DNA of 64,000 bases from Dryomyza anilis (taxonomy: Eukaryota > Arthropoda > Insecta > Diptera > Dryomyzidae). Positions within the stretch are counted from its first letter, which is position 1, and the number at the start of each line of letters is the position of its first letter. Under the pieces are notes generated by a model. The model did no database searches. It saw only the letters and a program-made list of their open reading frames with translations, and was not told where the DNA came from. Below, piece after piece: positions 40,686 to 53,511 of the stretch. The stretch lies in assembly GCA_951804985.1 (NCBI GenBank), contig OX638136.1:6513852-6577851 (forward strand). Direction: 5' to 3'. A program made the translations under genes and the position numbers.

Positions 40686-41520
40686 CGCACCGTAAACGCC
40701 GTTGTGGTTTGGTTCAATAACTCGAAATATGTCCCTCCTCAGAGCAGTTAAAACATATTTTATTTTGATTTATTTTAATATTATCACTTTTATAACCGTC
40801 GTTTTGCACAAATCGCGTATCTTTCGGAAAATTGCGAAGAAAATCGTTGAGAGCCTCATGCATTTATTGTCGAACCTTAACGCTGCGATGGCAACTTGAA
40901 GCTCTCTCTGCTGTCCTTCACGCACATATTTTACAACTGCACTTTCACTCAATTTATATCTTTGTCGAAGAGCTCTCATACGAAAACAGTATTTCACTAC
41001 ATTTTCGTCTGCTCTACGCACAGCCTTTTTCATTTTGAAATGAACATCGGCCTTGTCATAGTCACTTCCGAACTCGTTCTTTATCTTTTCGACAAACTCG
41101 CACCAATTTGCAAATAATGTTTGCAACGCGTCGAGCCACATCTGGAATAGTTTCCGCGATTTCTTTGACAGAATATTGTCCACGAACCGACGATGTTGAC
41201 GGTGTTTCTGCAATTCTTCTTTGAGTGTCCACATTTACAAACGAAGGGTTTGTGCTCGTCATTTCACGATTAACGCAAGTATTGTTTTCGTCACTGACAC
41301 TGGGTGGTTGTAAATTACGTTGCAATGTGGTAATGTTTGTTAACATATCACGCAACTCATTTATTTGATCCTGTAAATCAACTTCTGCTTCGATTTCGTC
41401 ACTCCCAACAGCTTCGGAAAAACGTTGTACCAATACAGCCTTTGCTCCTTCCGTTGCCAAATCGCGCTCCCACAGCAATTGCTTGAGCTGCGTAATCTTA
41501 AACGATGATATAGCAGTCAT
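40686..41520 (-). pseudogene. gag: SAP-domain Gag, frameshifted (B3)
   Basis: Same frameshifts and zinc-knuckle lesion as in the other B blocks. Confidence 0.75.
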
Positions 41521-42075
41521 TTTTATAAAAGTTCAATTTTTTTATATTAAATTTTCGTTATGCGAAACGTCTGAAGTTTATTCAAAATTAAGTTACTTTG
41601 TTTTTTTTTTTATATTTTCGTTGTTTTGCTTTTTAATCGTTTATTTTTTTGATACTAATTTTATTCGTTGTTTATTCGATACTCGATTTATACGTATACT
41701 TGTTTGTTGCGTTTTTCGTTTTTTTTTACGTTCACTCGTTCCCTGCGTTTTTCATTTTTTTTTACGTTACTCGTTTTTTTGCATTTTTCGTTTCGTTTAG
41801 AAATTTCCATTTCTTTTTTGAAAAATTGGTAAAACAATTTGTGAACTTTAGGATATAATCCCACTTCTGAACTAAAAAGACTCCGCTTTTCCCGTTTAAT
41901 AAGAAGCACAACCGTTAAAAAGAGATTATGTATAATTTATTATTTAATGAGAACGAAAAGTAGTATTGGTACATCAGTATAACGCGTCGGTTCGTTTGTT
42001 CGTAGCGAACCCCCGATTCATCGTTCAAAGTTGCCGGATATTCCGTTCTGATCGGCGTTGCCACATGGTTTTACA

Positions 42076-42711
42076 CTTGTTGGCTTATTTTTTCATTGAT
42101 AAATTTTTGTGTTCTTATTGTTATGTTTAACACATTTTGCAGATTTTCGACTTCCTTCAAATAATTCAGTAAAGGTTCTGCTATCTTGTTATAATTTGAT
42201 GAAATCACCATAATTTGTCTTTTCATAATTTCGTATGTTTTATGTTCATTATCATCAATATTATTGAGATGTTTATAGATAGTCTCTCTTTCATTATTGT
42301 CCATCAGTCCAAAAGACCAGTTGAGTCTTTCGCCAATGAAATTGAGTGATCTATTTTGTCGGTTACTCTTTATTGTACGCATAATTATTTATTTATTTTT
42401 CTGTAGTGTGGCTATTATTGCCATGGTTTCCCGTGTTGCTGCTAAACACGATCTTTTTATGCTGGGTCCGTTTACATTGGAGCTCATTTGTTCGCACATT
42501 GTATTGCCGTGATTATGTATTTGTTTGTCAGCTCCAGAAAATCTTTCAGTTGTATTGGTATAAATTTAGCTATTATCGTCCATTCATCATTGTAGAACAA
42601 AACATCAGTTGTCTTCTCAAAGAATAATCGTGTATCATTAATTGATGTCTGCGTGATGTTGACTACTTCATTGGCTGCCAACATCAGGACCAGTGTGACA
42701 ATACTAATCAT
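42076..42711 (-). pseudogene. env: errantivirus env, 5' fragment (B3)
   Basis: Same broken layout as B1, with the splice-acceptor-like site of A2 upstream. Confidence 0.65.
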
Positions 42712-42718
42712 TATATTG

Positions 42719-43699
42719 GTTTCGCTCTTTATTGCCTATTGTAAAGAGAAGAAATTCCATTTTTACATATTTAAATGGAATCCTTAATCATATTATATAG
42801 TTTTATTATAAATATTTCTCATTTTACCCCTTAATACATATTGTCATAAGGCTTTGGCCATAATTACACTTTAAATAGTTATAGTAAATATATGTGTTAA
42901 CATGTACTATATGATTTAGTTTGGAAACATATATTTAGATATGTTTCTGTATTGTTGTAATACAAATTGTTTTATATACAATCCCAGTAGTACATGGTTA
43001 AATGCTATATGATATTCAATAATTTTTAGCTATTTACTTATGCACTAACTAAGAATTTTCTATGTATTAGGAAAAAATTAAGTTGTTAAATATTTAATTT
43101 TGTACAACTCAATTGTACTTATTTATTTTCAATACCGTGTAATGATGAATTTAAAACGTTTGTTAGTTTTACTATATTAATGCATGTCTGCATTAATATA
43201 CTTAGTTTCATGAATGAAAATTGTGTTAATGATAAAAAATATTAGGCAGTTTTATCGCTGCACTACCGTATCTCGTTTCATTTCCAGTACGTTAGTGGCG
43301 TCAGCCTGTAAAGTGCTGAAGTGCATTTAATCGGTGCATATGAATCGGTGCATATGAATATATTCAAGCCATATGAGCTGGGAGCATTGCGCTCTATGTG
43401 CAATGAACTTGTTTGTTTAAAATGCCATTGAGGTAGGTACTGACCTATCGCAATTTTAATGACCACGTAATATGTTATATCTTGCAAATTCGTACCGCAA
43501 ATAATAATTTGATTTTGTTCAATGCTAGTAATATTCAATTAATACATAGCTAACTTTGTTATGCGGATTAGTTTATTCTACATTTATTTTGCACCTGAGA
43601 ACAGTTTTCATGCTCATTGTCCATCATTATGACCTAGTGTTTTTAGCACCACCCGCTTTAGGTTGCTGTTTTAACTACTCCTTGCTTTAATTTATTTTT
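42719..43699. other. AT-rich segment upstream of the small gene (A2)
   Basis: As in A1; CATAAGG at 42847 agrees with A3, not A1. Confidence 0.6.
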
Positions 43700-44058
43700 T
43701 TTCCTCTCCTCTGTAGTAATGAGTAGCGCCCCCGATCGGGAAACCTTTACGTTTAAATTAAATTGATTAATTTGAGAATTTTACATGACATTGTTTTTGT
43801 ATGCTACGATGTACTCGTTCTTTATTTTTCTTTTACGTTGCCTCTCCTCTGTAGTAATGAGTAGCGGCCCCGATCAGAAACCTATACTTTTAATTAAACT
43901 GATTACTTAGCAATATTGTTTTTAGATTCATGAAGAATCCTTCAATTGATTATTTTGCAGTTTATTAGTATATAAGACCCCAACATTTTTCAAAAGTCAA
44001 CAGTTAAAGTTTTATTACAACAAGTGTTAAAAAATATATTAAATTCAGTGTCTTCAAG
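43700..44058 (+). promoter_or_regulatory. Promoter of the small acidic-protein gene (A2)
   Basis: Duplicated upstream elements from 43702 and 43841, TATA box 43969-43976; no difference from A1 was noticed. Confidence 0.55.
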
Positions 44059-44438
44059 ATGTCTTCATTTACATTGGATTCCGTTGCATCAATCGAATTC
44101 CTTCAGGAATTGCCGAATTCGGCTTTCCTGCTGGTTTTCGAGCAAGAACTGGAATTTTTGGACGAGGTCCACCAGATGGGTGACGGATCCTAGGGGTCTT
44201 GTCCGATAGTGCACCCTCTCCTGATGGGTCATCCGCCACCCATCGCATGGTCACCGACTTAGATGAGGAGCCTATCGACCTCACTTGCGAGGCACAAGGT
44301 AATTGGTTATTTTATTAAACCTAATCTATGTACATCTATCTATATAAATATTTAGAACTAACATTTTCTTCTACTTTTTTTTCAGGAGTGTATATTGGCG
44401 AGATATTTGGTTACTCGCCCCCATTCCCGAAAAAATAA
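44059..44438 (+). pseudogene. Small acidic-protein gene, frameshifted (A2)
   Basis: Carries the A1 frameshift (44-residue product) but keeps Gly in exon 2 (ATATTTGGTTAC) as A3 does. Exons 44059-44298 and 44386-44438. Confidence 0.7.
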
Positions 44439-44499
44439 AATAAATAACCTGTTATAATTTTTATATTATATTATAAATGAATAAAATATATCTTTTTTT

Positions 44500-44955
44500 T
44501 AATATATTGCTTTTGTCTTATTATTTTATCAAAAATTACATTTTCTTTCTTTCAGATTTTTTCATATTAAAAATTAACTCAATAAATTATACCAATAAAA
44601 ACAATATTACAAAAAAAATACAAAAACAAATCTTATTATTTTATCAAAAATTAGGTGTTCTTTCTTTCTTTCAGATTTTTCCCTATTAAAAATTAACTCA
44701 ATAAATTATACGAATAAAAAAAATATTACAAAAAATCTTATTATTTTATCAAAAATTACTTATTATTTTATCAAAAATTAGGTGTTATCTCTTTCAGATT
44801 TTTCCATATTAAAATTAACTCAATAAATTATACCAATAAAAAAAATATTACAAAAAAAAAAAAAATTATACCAATTGAAAAAAATATTACAAAAAAAAAA
44901 TTACAAAAAAATTCTTTTTATTTTATCAAAAATTATGTGTTCTTTCAGATTCCAA
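44500..44955 (+). repeat. Tandem module with splice acceptors and poly(A) signals (A2)
   Basis: As in A1, with small changes in A-run lengths and ATACGAATAAA for ATACCAATAAA near 44710. Confidence 0.6.
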
Positions 44956-45104
44956 AAAAAAAATATATTTTCTTTGTAGTCATAAAACACTGCTAGTCAA
45001 CACATGGCTATTTTCCCTGCAAATTTATATTTCGGCAATATTATATGATTTTTTTTTGGATTTTATAAATTATTTAAAATTTCATAATTTATTTAATATC
45101 TACA

Positions 45105-45674
45105 AAAAACGAGTTGGGAAAGTTAGGTCACATGGGTAAGTTCGGCCACATGGGACGAGCTTTTATAGTCAGTCGGGCCCGACTATGGAATACCCTACAC
45201 TCTTGGTGAATATATTAGTGGTATAATTTGGTGCGATAATTTTTAATAATTTACAACTAAAATTTCCACTACAAAAAATCGGCGGATAACGCCCATTTTT
45301 GGTTCACATATTTTTAGGCGAATTCTAACAATACGTTTTAAGTTTTATAACTATATCTTGAATATTTCTCGAGTTATTAGTTTCTAAAGAGTTATTTAAA
45401 AGAGATGTGGGCGTGTCCGTTGGCTCATTTCCAAACTCAGAACCACTTTTAGCCTAAAACATATTGAAACAAAATTTCATCGCATTCCGACCTGTATTTC
45501 TCAAGTTATCTTTTAGTCGGACAGATACACAGACAGACAGACATGGCTAAACGGACTCGGGTAGCGATGCTGATCAAGAATGTATATACTTTTCCATACC
45601 GGACACGCTTCCTAAGGGCGTTACAATATATGTACAAAGTTAATATACCCTGACCTCATAGGTGTAGGGTATAA
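45105..45674 (+). mobile_element. Mini-me-like element, type II (A2)
   Basis: Same as 25762-26330 apart from isolated changes (TCATTTCCAAAC, shared with A3). Confidence 0.8.
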
Positions 45675-46310
45675 TGAATAGAATGGAAATAATGATTAAA
45701 AAAATATAATTGAAACAAAGATTAACTGAAACATAAAAACAAATATTCTTTTCATTTTATAGATTTTCTCTTTTCTTTATTTATTTTGTAGTAGCAAGTT
45801 TTTTTTTACAAATTAACCAACGCTCAGGGGATGCCCTCTATACGTGCAATGCACAGTGTTGATCGTAAGAAAGGATTATAAGTTAAAGGGAGGAGGAAAA
45901 ATGGAGTAGTGTCGGTGGATGTTTGCTTTTAAATTTCCCAATATTAAAAATGTCGGGAAAAACATACGCAGGGAGATTGTTCCATAAACGTATCGTGCGA
46001 CTGAAGAACGAATTATCTCTGTAATGCGTAGTTCTGTTGAGAAACGAGTGAACTTCGAAGGGGTGGGCTTGGTTCGATGCCCGAATAGAACGAGAGAATA
46101 CACGACCTGGTGGAATCATGTCGAACACTTACAATTGTAATACCTATAAAACAGATTTACACACCCTACGGTCCTTCGATGCTCAAGAGAACCAATAGAG
46201 GATGAAATATTTTCATCCCCTATTAAATATATTGCACGTTGTTGGATTCGGATCATGAACTCCAAGGAAGATTTTGAAGCCCCTGCCCATATGTGCGAGT
46301 TGTATTCCAT
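45675..46310 (-). pseudogene. LINE 3' end with undeleted TIRLWN segment (A2)
   Basis: Keeps the 18 bp (45980-45997) that restore FFSRTIRLWNNLPAYVF, the conserved LINE motif. This is therefore the ancestral state, and A1 and A3 carry a deletion. Confidence 0.75.
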
Positions 46311-46742
46311 CTTATAGGGTGATATGCTTGGTGATATAATGCCATCATCCAACATTTTATTAACCTGTCTGTTGATTTCATGTCTATAGGTGTGTGGCAA
46401 TTTGTATTGTTTTTGGTTTATCGGTGATTGGTTCCACTGTGTTGTTATTTCATGTTTAAGCGCTGTCGTGTATGTTAATTCAACGCCGTCTAAATGAAAA
46501 ACATCATGATACGAAATACACAGATTTTGTAAAGATGTTATTTTGTCTTTATTCAAAGTTCCATCAATTTTTATTTCCTCTAACAATTTGTTAATTCTGT
46601 TTGTAATATTTACTGAATTTATGCTATTTATTGTAGAATTATTGGTATCCGATTCCTTATACTGATTAAAATTCGAGAATTTTGGTTTAAAAGTACTGAC
46701 TATTATAAATTATTTTTCTGTAGCATTTAATACTGACACATA
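46311..46742 (-). pseudogene. pol: errantivirus-type pol fragment, RT N-terminus (A2)
   Basis: Same fusion frame as A1 (46586-46116, 156 codons), no difference in the predicted protein. Confidence 0.7.
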
Positions 46743-46972
46743 CAGCCTAACTAATAGAAAATTGAAAGAGTCGACTTTTTATAATGACGAAATTAACAAA
46801 AGAGTCGACACTTTAATGTGTTGATACTAATAAAGAAATTTAGAATTATACTTCATAAAGCCGACTCGAGTATGAGTATGTTTTTAGAAATAACTCAATT
46901 TCAATCAAAATTGTCAAAAAAAACAACAATTAAAAAAAAAATAATATTTGAATCGTTATCTGTTTAATCCAA

Positions 46973-48258
46973 ATGGAGAATAAATTATTTCCAAAGAAGG
47001 TAAGTAACATTTATAAAATTTATTACGTTAATTATCAAGTTTTTAAAGCGTGGCGCGCGTTCAAATAATTGGACTAATGAAATGAAGGAATCTTTTCGCA
47101 CATTCGTTGAAGAATTTGCGTTCATAATAAACTCGAAAGAAAATAACACGAAGGCAATAATGGCGAAACAGGAAGCCTGGAAAAAAATTGGAAATAATAT
47201 GAAGGCACTGGGCTATGCAGATATAACGGAAAAAAGAATGCGTGAAATCTGGATCCGAATGAAGGGGCATGCTAGAATGACAATAACCGAATATAACAGG
47301 GGCACAACACTAACTGGTGGAGGAGAAGCTCCACGTAAGCCCAGTGAGTTCAATTATCAAGTAGTCCAAATGGATCCACTGGACGCAATTGAGGACTCTG
47401 CCTCATTTGATGGGGATGCAGAGGTAATTGCAAAATATTTACACTGACATGCTCTCAGAATAGTGTTTCCTAATATTAAGTAAAATAAAATTGAAAAAGC
47501 GTTAAATTAAAATTTCCCTTAAATTAAAATTTCCTTATTATAAGGACTTTCTGCTTAAAATATGGAAAATTGTTCTTTAGCACTATTTCTAGTTCAATTT
47601 CGTTTTCACTAGGAAATTGTTTTCTGAGTATATCGTATAGTCTTCTAAAATGTAGATAATTTTACTTATTTATTTTTATAGGATGCATTAAATACACTAT
47701 TAACTGAACCAAATAAGAATACCCAAGTTGAAGCTGAAATGGATATAGCTCAAGTTGATAACCCGCAACTTCTTGAGGGTAATGCTATTATATTTCAAAA
47801 TTTGTTTGTTTCTTATTTAAGTCATTTTGTTAGGACCTTCAGTCAACTCTGCTGGCAATAATAATTTAAAAACTAACCAAAGATGTAAGTGTTTGTATAC
47901 TCGCAGGTTTTTAATAAAATGCAACTAAAATGTATATTTTATTTATTCAGGTACACCTGCTTACAAACAACAAAATTCTTCAAGAAAGACAAGTTGCAAG
48001 CAAAGAATTGAAGAAATTTTAATTAATAAAAGAATTAAGCAAATTGAAGATGAGCATGAGGATTCAAAGAAATTAAAAGCACTTCAAATTTCCATTGAAG
48101 AAGAGAAATTAAAAAATTTGTTGATGGAAAAAGATTGGAAAATAAAAGTATATAAGGCTAAATTAGAGGCACAGGATGCAAAGAAAAAGTATTACACTGA
48201 AAAACAAAATAATAAAATAAGAATATTTATATTTAGCACTATTTTAATATATAACTGA
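46973..48258 (+). CDS. Harbinger Myb/SANT protein with stop-loss (A2)
   Basis: Exons 46973-46999, 47049-47423, 47682-47778, 47834-47884, 47951-48258. The TAA used in A1 and A3 is AAA here (48214-48216), adding 14 residues (KIRIFIFSTILIYN) before a TGA at 48256, for 285 residues. The added end is hydrophobic, unlike the charged coiled coil before it. The DNA-binding domain is unchanged. Confidence 0.8.
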
Positions 48259-48345
48259 ATTACATATTCTTGAATTGTTGAATTACATATAAAATATTAA
48301 AAATAACTAATTAAAATATTTTGAAATAAAATGCTCGCGGAATAT

Positions 48346-49989
48346 TTAATTTAATGGGAGAGATTGTTCTTCATTTTCATGTTCTTCTTCATTCCGATAA
48401 ATTTCGTTTCCTTCCACAAACCGCTGATTTCTCTCCTTAGAAATATTATGTAAAACTGCAAGTGCAACTACAATATTTTTAGCAGTTCGTAAGTTGACTT
48501 GCATTCCATTAAAACAAATTCTAAATTTATTTTTTAATTGTCCAAAAACTTTTTCTATTATATTTCTTGTTCGAATGTGGCATCGCTGATATCTCTGTTG
48601 CGATGGAGAGAGTACTGCACTTTGCCGAAACGGTGTTAACAAGATTTTGCTGTTCGCATAACCTCCGTCGCCTAACAAGACCCCACCCCGAAGTACATTT
48701 TCCATAGCTGATAATTTGCGTTTTATTGCTGATAGACGCCAAATTCTGGAATCGTGAGCAGAACCTCTCCATCTTGACACTACATCTAGGATTCTATTAT
48801 TGGCATCACATATCATCTAAATTTACACGGAATATTGTTAAATGTTCATATAGGCATCTCCAACTTTATTTATATTTAATTGTTGCGGGTGCTGATGTTA
48901 ACTCATTTTTTTAATAATAATAATAGTTTGGCACTACAGTCGTATAAGTACGTAGGCCGAGCTCTCTCAACACTTTGAGCTGTGCGTGTTATATTTGTCC
49001 TCAAAGTGGAGGGACCTACAGTTTATTGCCGAATCCGAACGGCGGGTGAGAGCTTTTCATAGGCAATGTTTTACTTTCGTAGGTTTGCCATTTACTGCAG
49101 AGAGGTAGCGCGGTATAGAAAAATGTTTTCTATGAAAAGATGTTGTTAACCCCAGTCCAGGTTTGAACTGGGGACCTTTCGGCTCGCAGTCCAACGCACT
49201 AACCACTGAGCTACCGATCTTAAAAATTTTATATTTTTACATTTATATTACATGCAGTCAAAATAAGCACTCGTGATAATTGATGTTGGGATTATTTGTC
49301 TGCTTTACCTGCACATTTAAAGAATAGAATCCTTTTCTGCATCTGTGACGACCTCCCAGTTCCCCACCAGGATTTTTGATCTTTATTTGTGTGCAATCGA
49401 TTGCTCCAACACATTGGGGAAATTTGAAATTTGACCAAAAATCGTTTTTTAAATTTTGTATGCCAATTAAACTGTCCGGATAAGAAATGAAATCCCTCAT
49501 TTTTGATGCAATGGCTGAAGACACCTCGCGAATAACCATTGTCATCGATTGTTGAGAGAACTTATGTATCTCAGCTGCAAATTTCAAAAATATAAAATAA
49601 CGTACTTTAAGTATGTTCACATACCAATATCCTTCTGATATTGTCCTTTTGCGACATATCTCAAAAACGCAAAAACTTTGTCTTCTGGACTTAATGGGAG
49701 ACCTCTTCTAGTGTGTTTTTGCAATTTTTCTCTAACTAGTTCCACAATAAATTTAGCGGTTTCTTTATCGAATCTGAGTTTAAATAAGTTTACAATGAAG
49801 AATTCAATGAAAATCAATATTCTAATATATTCAGCCCATGTATATTTAGTACCTGTAAAATGCCTCAAAATCTTGGTCGCTATAAAAATCAATCGGATTT
49901 AGTCGAACTTGATACTCCTTCACTTTTCGTATGCTTCTAAAATCCGACAAAATTTGCAGGTCATTTAAAATGTCTTCGTCTTCAATCAT
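48346..49989 (-). CDS. Harbinger DDE transposase (A2)
   Basis: Exons 49853-49989, 49625-49773, 49309-49574, 48346-48816; the protein segments visible are the same as A1, with the DDE residues intact. The longer Myb-like gene still ends 88 bp before this gene's stop codon, so the convergent genes do not overlap. Confidence 0.92.
48912..49219 (-). mobile_element. tRNA-derived SINE in a transposase intron (A2)
   Basis: Same position in intron 3; ACTGGGGACC next to the B box as in A3 and close to the 11771 copy. Confidence 0.85.
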
Positions 49990-50219
49990 TATTTCGACAC
50001 GCACACGAAATCAAACGTAATCAAATAATTAACACACAGAACGCACGAAATCACAAAATAGTAGCTTTAATAGTAGCTCTTGTCGATATTTTTTATAAAG
50101 TTGACTTTTTACAAAAAGCTTATATTTTTTTGTTTATTGGTATAACATTTTAAATAGAGTCGACTTTTTTTCAAAAAGTCGACTCATTAAAAGAAAATGT
50201 TGATTTATTAGTAAGGCTG

Positions 50220-50352
50220 ATAAACTTTATTTTTGCTAACATTCAATATGCTTTCGCCCAAATATACTCCTGGACAAATTTCTTGTTTATGTATTAAGAC
50301 GATTGGAATTTTTTTTAAACATAATGATACTGTGGGAACTACTTTACATATA
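50220..50352 (-). pseudogene. pol: errantivirus-type pol fragment, protease-RT linker (A2)
   Basis: Same as 30858-30990. Confidence 0.5.
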
Positions 50353-50590
50353 TCCACTTAGTTAATTTAGTTTTGTTTTAAATATATGAAATATAATATT
50401 TGATTTTTATTTCTGGAAAAATGAAAAAAATAAAAATCAGTTGTTAGAAAAAATAACAACATTGGTGACCCCGCGTTTTTATAAAATGCCAGATTCCGAA
50501 AATGAGTTCCATTCGCTGTAACGAACTACCTGGTGGTCAAAGGCTGAGGTAACCTCAGCGGCGGTCCAGGGGTAGGTCGAATTTAAAGCA
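50353..50590 (+). other. LTR end, primer site and gag scrap (A2)
   Basis: TTGGTGACCCCGCG at 50461, short gag start at 50486, then the 58-bp motif shared with 5206-5262. Confidence 0.4.
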
Positions 50591-51072
50591 GTGACTGCTC
50601 CGACCAAATAAAAAAACACGAAGCACACATTTTGACAGTTTGTGCTCTACTCCATTTGCTCTGAACTAATAACAAAAAAAACGCCTATTATATTTCATAC
50701 AACATTATACATACAAGATTATATGTTACATCATGCTGTAACGGTTTCGGCATGATAATTTTAAGCCTTCCTTCTAATATGTGTTTTATGATTTTTTAAT
50801 TAAAAATAATTCATTTCAAATACTTATTTAAAGAAACATAAAAACATGAATAATAAAATAATTTCACATTATATAACCAAAAATAAATATACATTAAATT
50901 AGTATCTAAAAAATTTCCATTAGACAGTTTGCAAATTAAATTGTTAATTTTGCTTATATTATTTAAAGTTTTTTTGGCACCGCGAACATTGTCAGGGTAG
51001 TGTTGTATGTTAAAGTCCTTTTCCGACTTTAACTTCATTGATCCTTTTTATACTTACTAAGTCCCTTTTTTA
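50591..51072 (+). other. B-block head with TGGCACCGCG primer-like site (B4)
   Basis: Same as B2; primer-like site at 50975. Confidence 0.35.
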
Positions 51073-51599
51073 TGTGTTTATTATTTAATAAAACCCGAGT
51101 CTCTTTACTTTTAGACACTTTATTTCGTTTTAAAGTTTTTTTTTACACTTATACTTATCACTAGTTTTTAGAACTGGATACTTCGGCTTATCGGAAACAA
51201 TTCATTTTTAGTCTATACTTAACTTCTACATACTACCTCGTAACTTCTACATACCACCTCGTATTCTTATAATTTATATATAATAAATAGATTACTTTCA
51301 TCATGCTTAAAATACCTTTGTCAGCATTACTAATTGACTCATAGGCTAAAATAACTAAGGCAGCATTTATTTGTATGATCAGAGTGACCTATTTATTGTG
51401 GGCGTACTATATGGCTATGTTAAGTGTTGTGCCAATACAATTAAATGCTGTCTGTGTTAAACCTAAAAATATGCCATCAAGAAAAATATACTCGTTAAAA
51501 TTATATTGTGGATCGTAAGTAAGCTGTAAGCTATACGACAATGATACACAACAGTAGATCATATGTTAACAGTAAGCTCTAAAATTATAATACACAACA
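51073..51599 (-). repeat. errantivirus 3' LTR (B4)
   Basis: TGTTGTG...AAACACA, polypurine tract 51600-51616. Confidence 0.8.
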
Positions 51600-52261
51600 T
51601 GCCTCCCCCCCTTATTGTAAGAAAAAAAGAAATTTTATTATTAAAGAGAATAATAGTTTTTTTTTCTTTTGCATTTTTGTTATTTCTGAAGAGAACATTA
51701 TTATTAAAAAGAATAATAGTTTTTCCTTTTACAATATTTTATGTGGTATTCTTAAAATTATTGTATGTGGTGTAAATTACGTGGTATAAATTACGTTTAT
51801 ATCTATTTTAATTAAGAGTAACAAACAAAAAAATTTAAGTGAGTTTATATTAGTTATGAAGTTACGATCTTTACATATCTATTACTTAATAGATATTAAT
51901 AGTTGTAATTTCGACTTATATATAATCAAAACCTGGTCCCGAGGTATTCGTTGCTGACTGCTGCTGTTATGTGGTAGTAGTTTGATGCGTTGTTGTTTCC
52001 GAAGTATTGGCTTCTATTTCATGTGACTTCGTTCGTTGACTTGCTATGGGTGTTGTGGTGCTTCGTTTCTGCGTTGTTGATTTCCGCAATAACCCGATTT
52101 TTTCGAGTGCCTATTTCTTGTTGGGAAATGTATTTGACACCAGTTCAAGGTTGTTTGCCTTTGCTGCTTCTACGTCTATTGTTGCTATTGGTGATTTATT
52201 TGTATTATATTCCTCAGTGTTTATTTTGTGTTTTATTTTTAATTGTAGAGTAATAATGTAT

Positions 52262-53025
52262 TTATAGTACATATGCTGCTATTATTATTAATATCAGCAT
52301 AAATATAACGTAAGACATACCGGTGTTCGTTATTTCATTTTGGCGATTAAGTAATTGTTTTCGTTCCTGGTTATCATTTAATTGTAATAATATTTCGTCG
52401 AAATCATGATGCCCATCTCTTAATGCTGATCTTATTTTGCTGTGATCTGACACCAAGATCGGTAACGGTGTTTGTGATATATTTGAATATGGTAATGATG
52501 ACCAATTGCCTTGTAAATGTTCTATCATAACCGTATGTTCTTCCTTCTTGTATGTTATATTCCTAATGCTTTGATGTGTAAACTCGTATGGCAGTATCAT
52601 TTCTTTGTTGTGTATGTTGCAAGCTTCATTTATGGACATCCAACCCAGGCCGGATAGTGTCAATGTGGCTATATTTGACCCACAAACTAATTCGAAAAAG
52701 GCTGGTGTATTGAATTTATACAACCATGTTTTTGGTGCCCATAGTTTAACTACTAGGCCTGCACCACTTTTGATTGCAACATGTTCACAGGTATCTTTAA
52801 TATCTGTTCTGTGTTGAATCAGCGTGACTTCGCATAGTGTGTTGCCAGTTGTTAGCATGGTGCCTAGACGTTTGCATAGTGGAATTTCTTTACACATATT
52901 TTGGCTAACCACAATGCATTTGCTGTGATCTTCATTCGTTAGACCTATGTACTTCCGATTAAGTTGACATTAATTGTAGATAGAATTTCCAATGTATCCA
53001 TCATGAATAGTAAAAGACTAACTTT
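52262..53025 (-). pseudogene. env: errantivirus env, 3' part (B4)
   Basis: 216 open codons (52912-52262) with an Asn-to-His change (IEHLQGNW) and Leu-to-Phe in the membrane segment (YVIFMLILI). Confidence 0.7.
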
Positions 53026-53178
53026 TAAAAAGACTCCGCTTTTCCCATATAATAAGAAGCACAACCGTTAAAAAGAAGAGATTATGTATAATTTATTATT
53101 TAATGAGAACAAAAAGTAGTATTGGTAAATCAGTATAACGCGTCTGCTCGGTTTGTTTGTTCGTAGTGAACTCCCGAT

Positions 53179-53511
53179 TCATCGTTCAAAGTTGCCGGAT
53201 ATTCCGTTCTGATCGGCGTTGCCACATGGTTTTACAGTCGGCCGTTCCTGATGAATTAAAACGACCTCGCGTACAGGATCATCATCATCGAACGCAATGT
53301 CATCTAAAATCAGCAAATTGCAGCATGTCGTCAGTTTATCAGAACACACTGTTAAATAGTTTCGTTGTTTGCGACAAGACCTAGGTAAATCTTCGATAAT
53401 ATACTTATCTCGACCCAGCATCCTCGCGATTTGAAATCGACTCTTGTATCGTGGGTGCCTTTGGAAACGACCCGCCCTTGCAGGCTCATTCTCAGCCAAT
53501 ACCGACATCAC
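53179..53511 (-). pseudogene. pol: Integrase C-terminal domain remnant (B4)
   Basis: As B1 with Gly-to-Arg in DLPRSCRKQ. Confidence 0.65.

Larger units (their letters stand above)
39411..42075 (-). mobile_element. Nested SAP-Gag LTR element (B3)
   Basis: LTRs 39411-39621 and 41873-42075, primer site 41857-41870. One base shorter than in B2 in a poly-T run near 41603. Confidence 0.85.
36976..42718. repeat. Array block B3
   Basis: 5743-bp B block joined to B2 through the three bases ACT (36973-36975). Specific change: CGAGTGCC for CAAGTGCC at 40443 (Cys-to-Arg in GGTCYL of the protease frame). The env 3' part is open. Confidence 0.93.
46743..50219. mobile_element. PIF/Harbinger transposon, complete (A2)
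   Basis: TIRs at 46743 and ending 50219, with ATA on both sides; same length as A1. Confidence 0.93.
42719..50590. repeat. Array block A2
   Basis: 7872 bp, 22 bp longer than A1, of which 18 bp are the LINE segment lost from A1 and A3. It shares the small-gene frameshift with A1. Private changes: stop-loss in the Myb-like gene, and AATTATACTTC for TTTTATACTTC near 46845. Confidence 0.93.
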
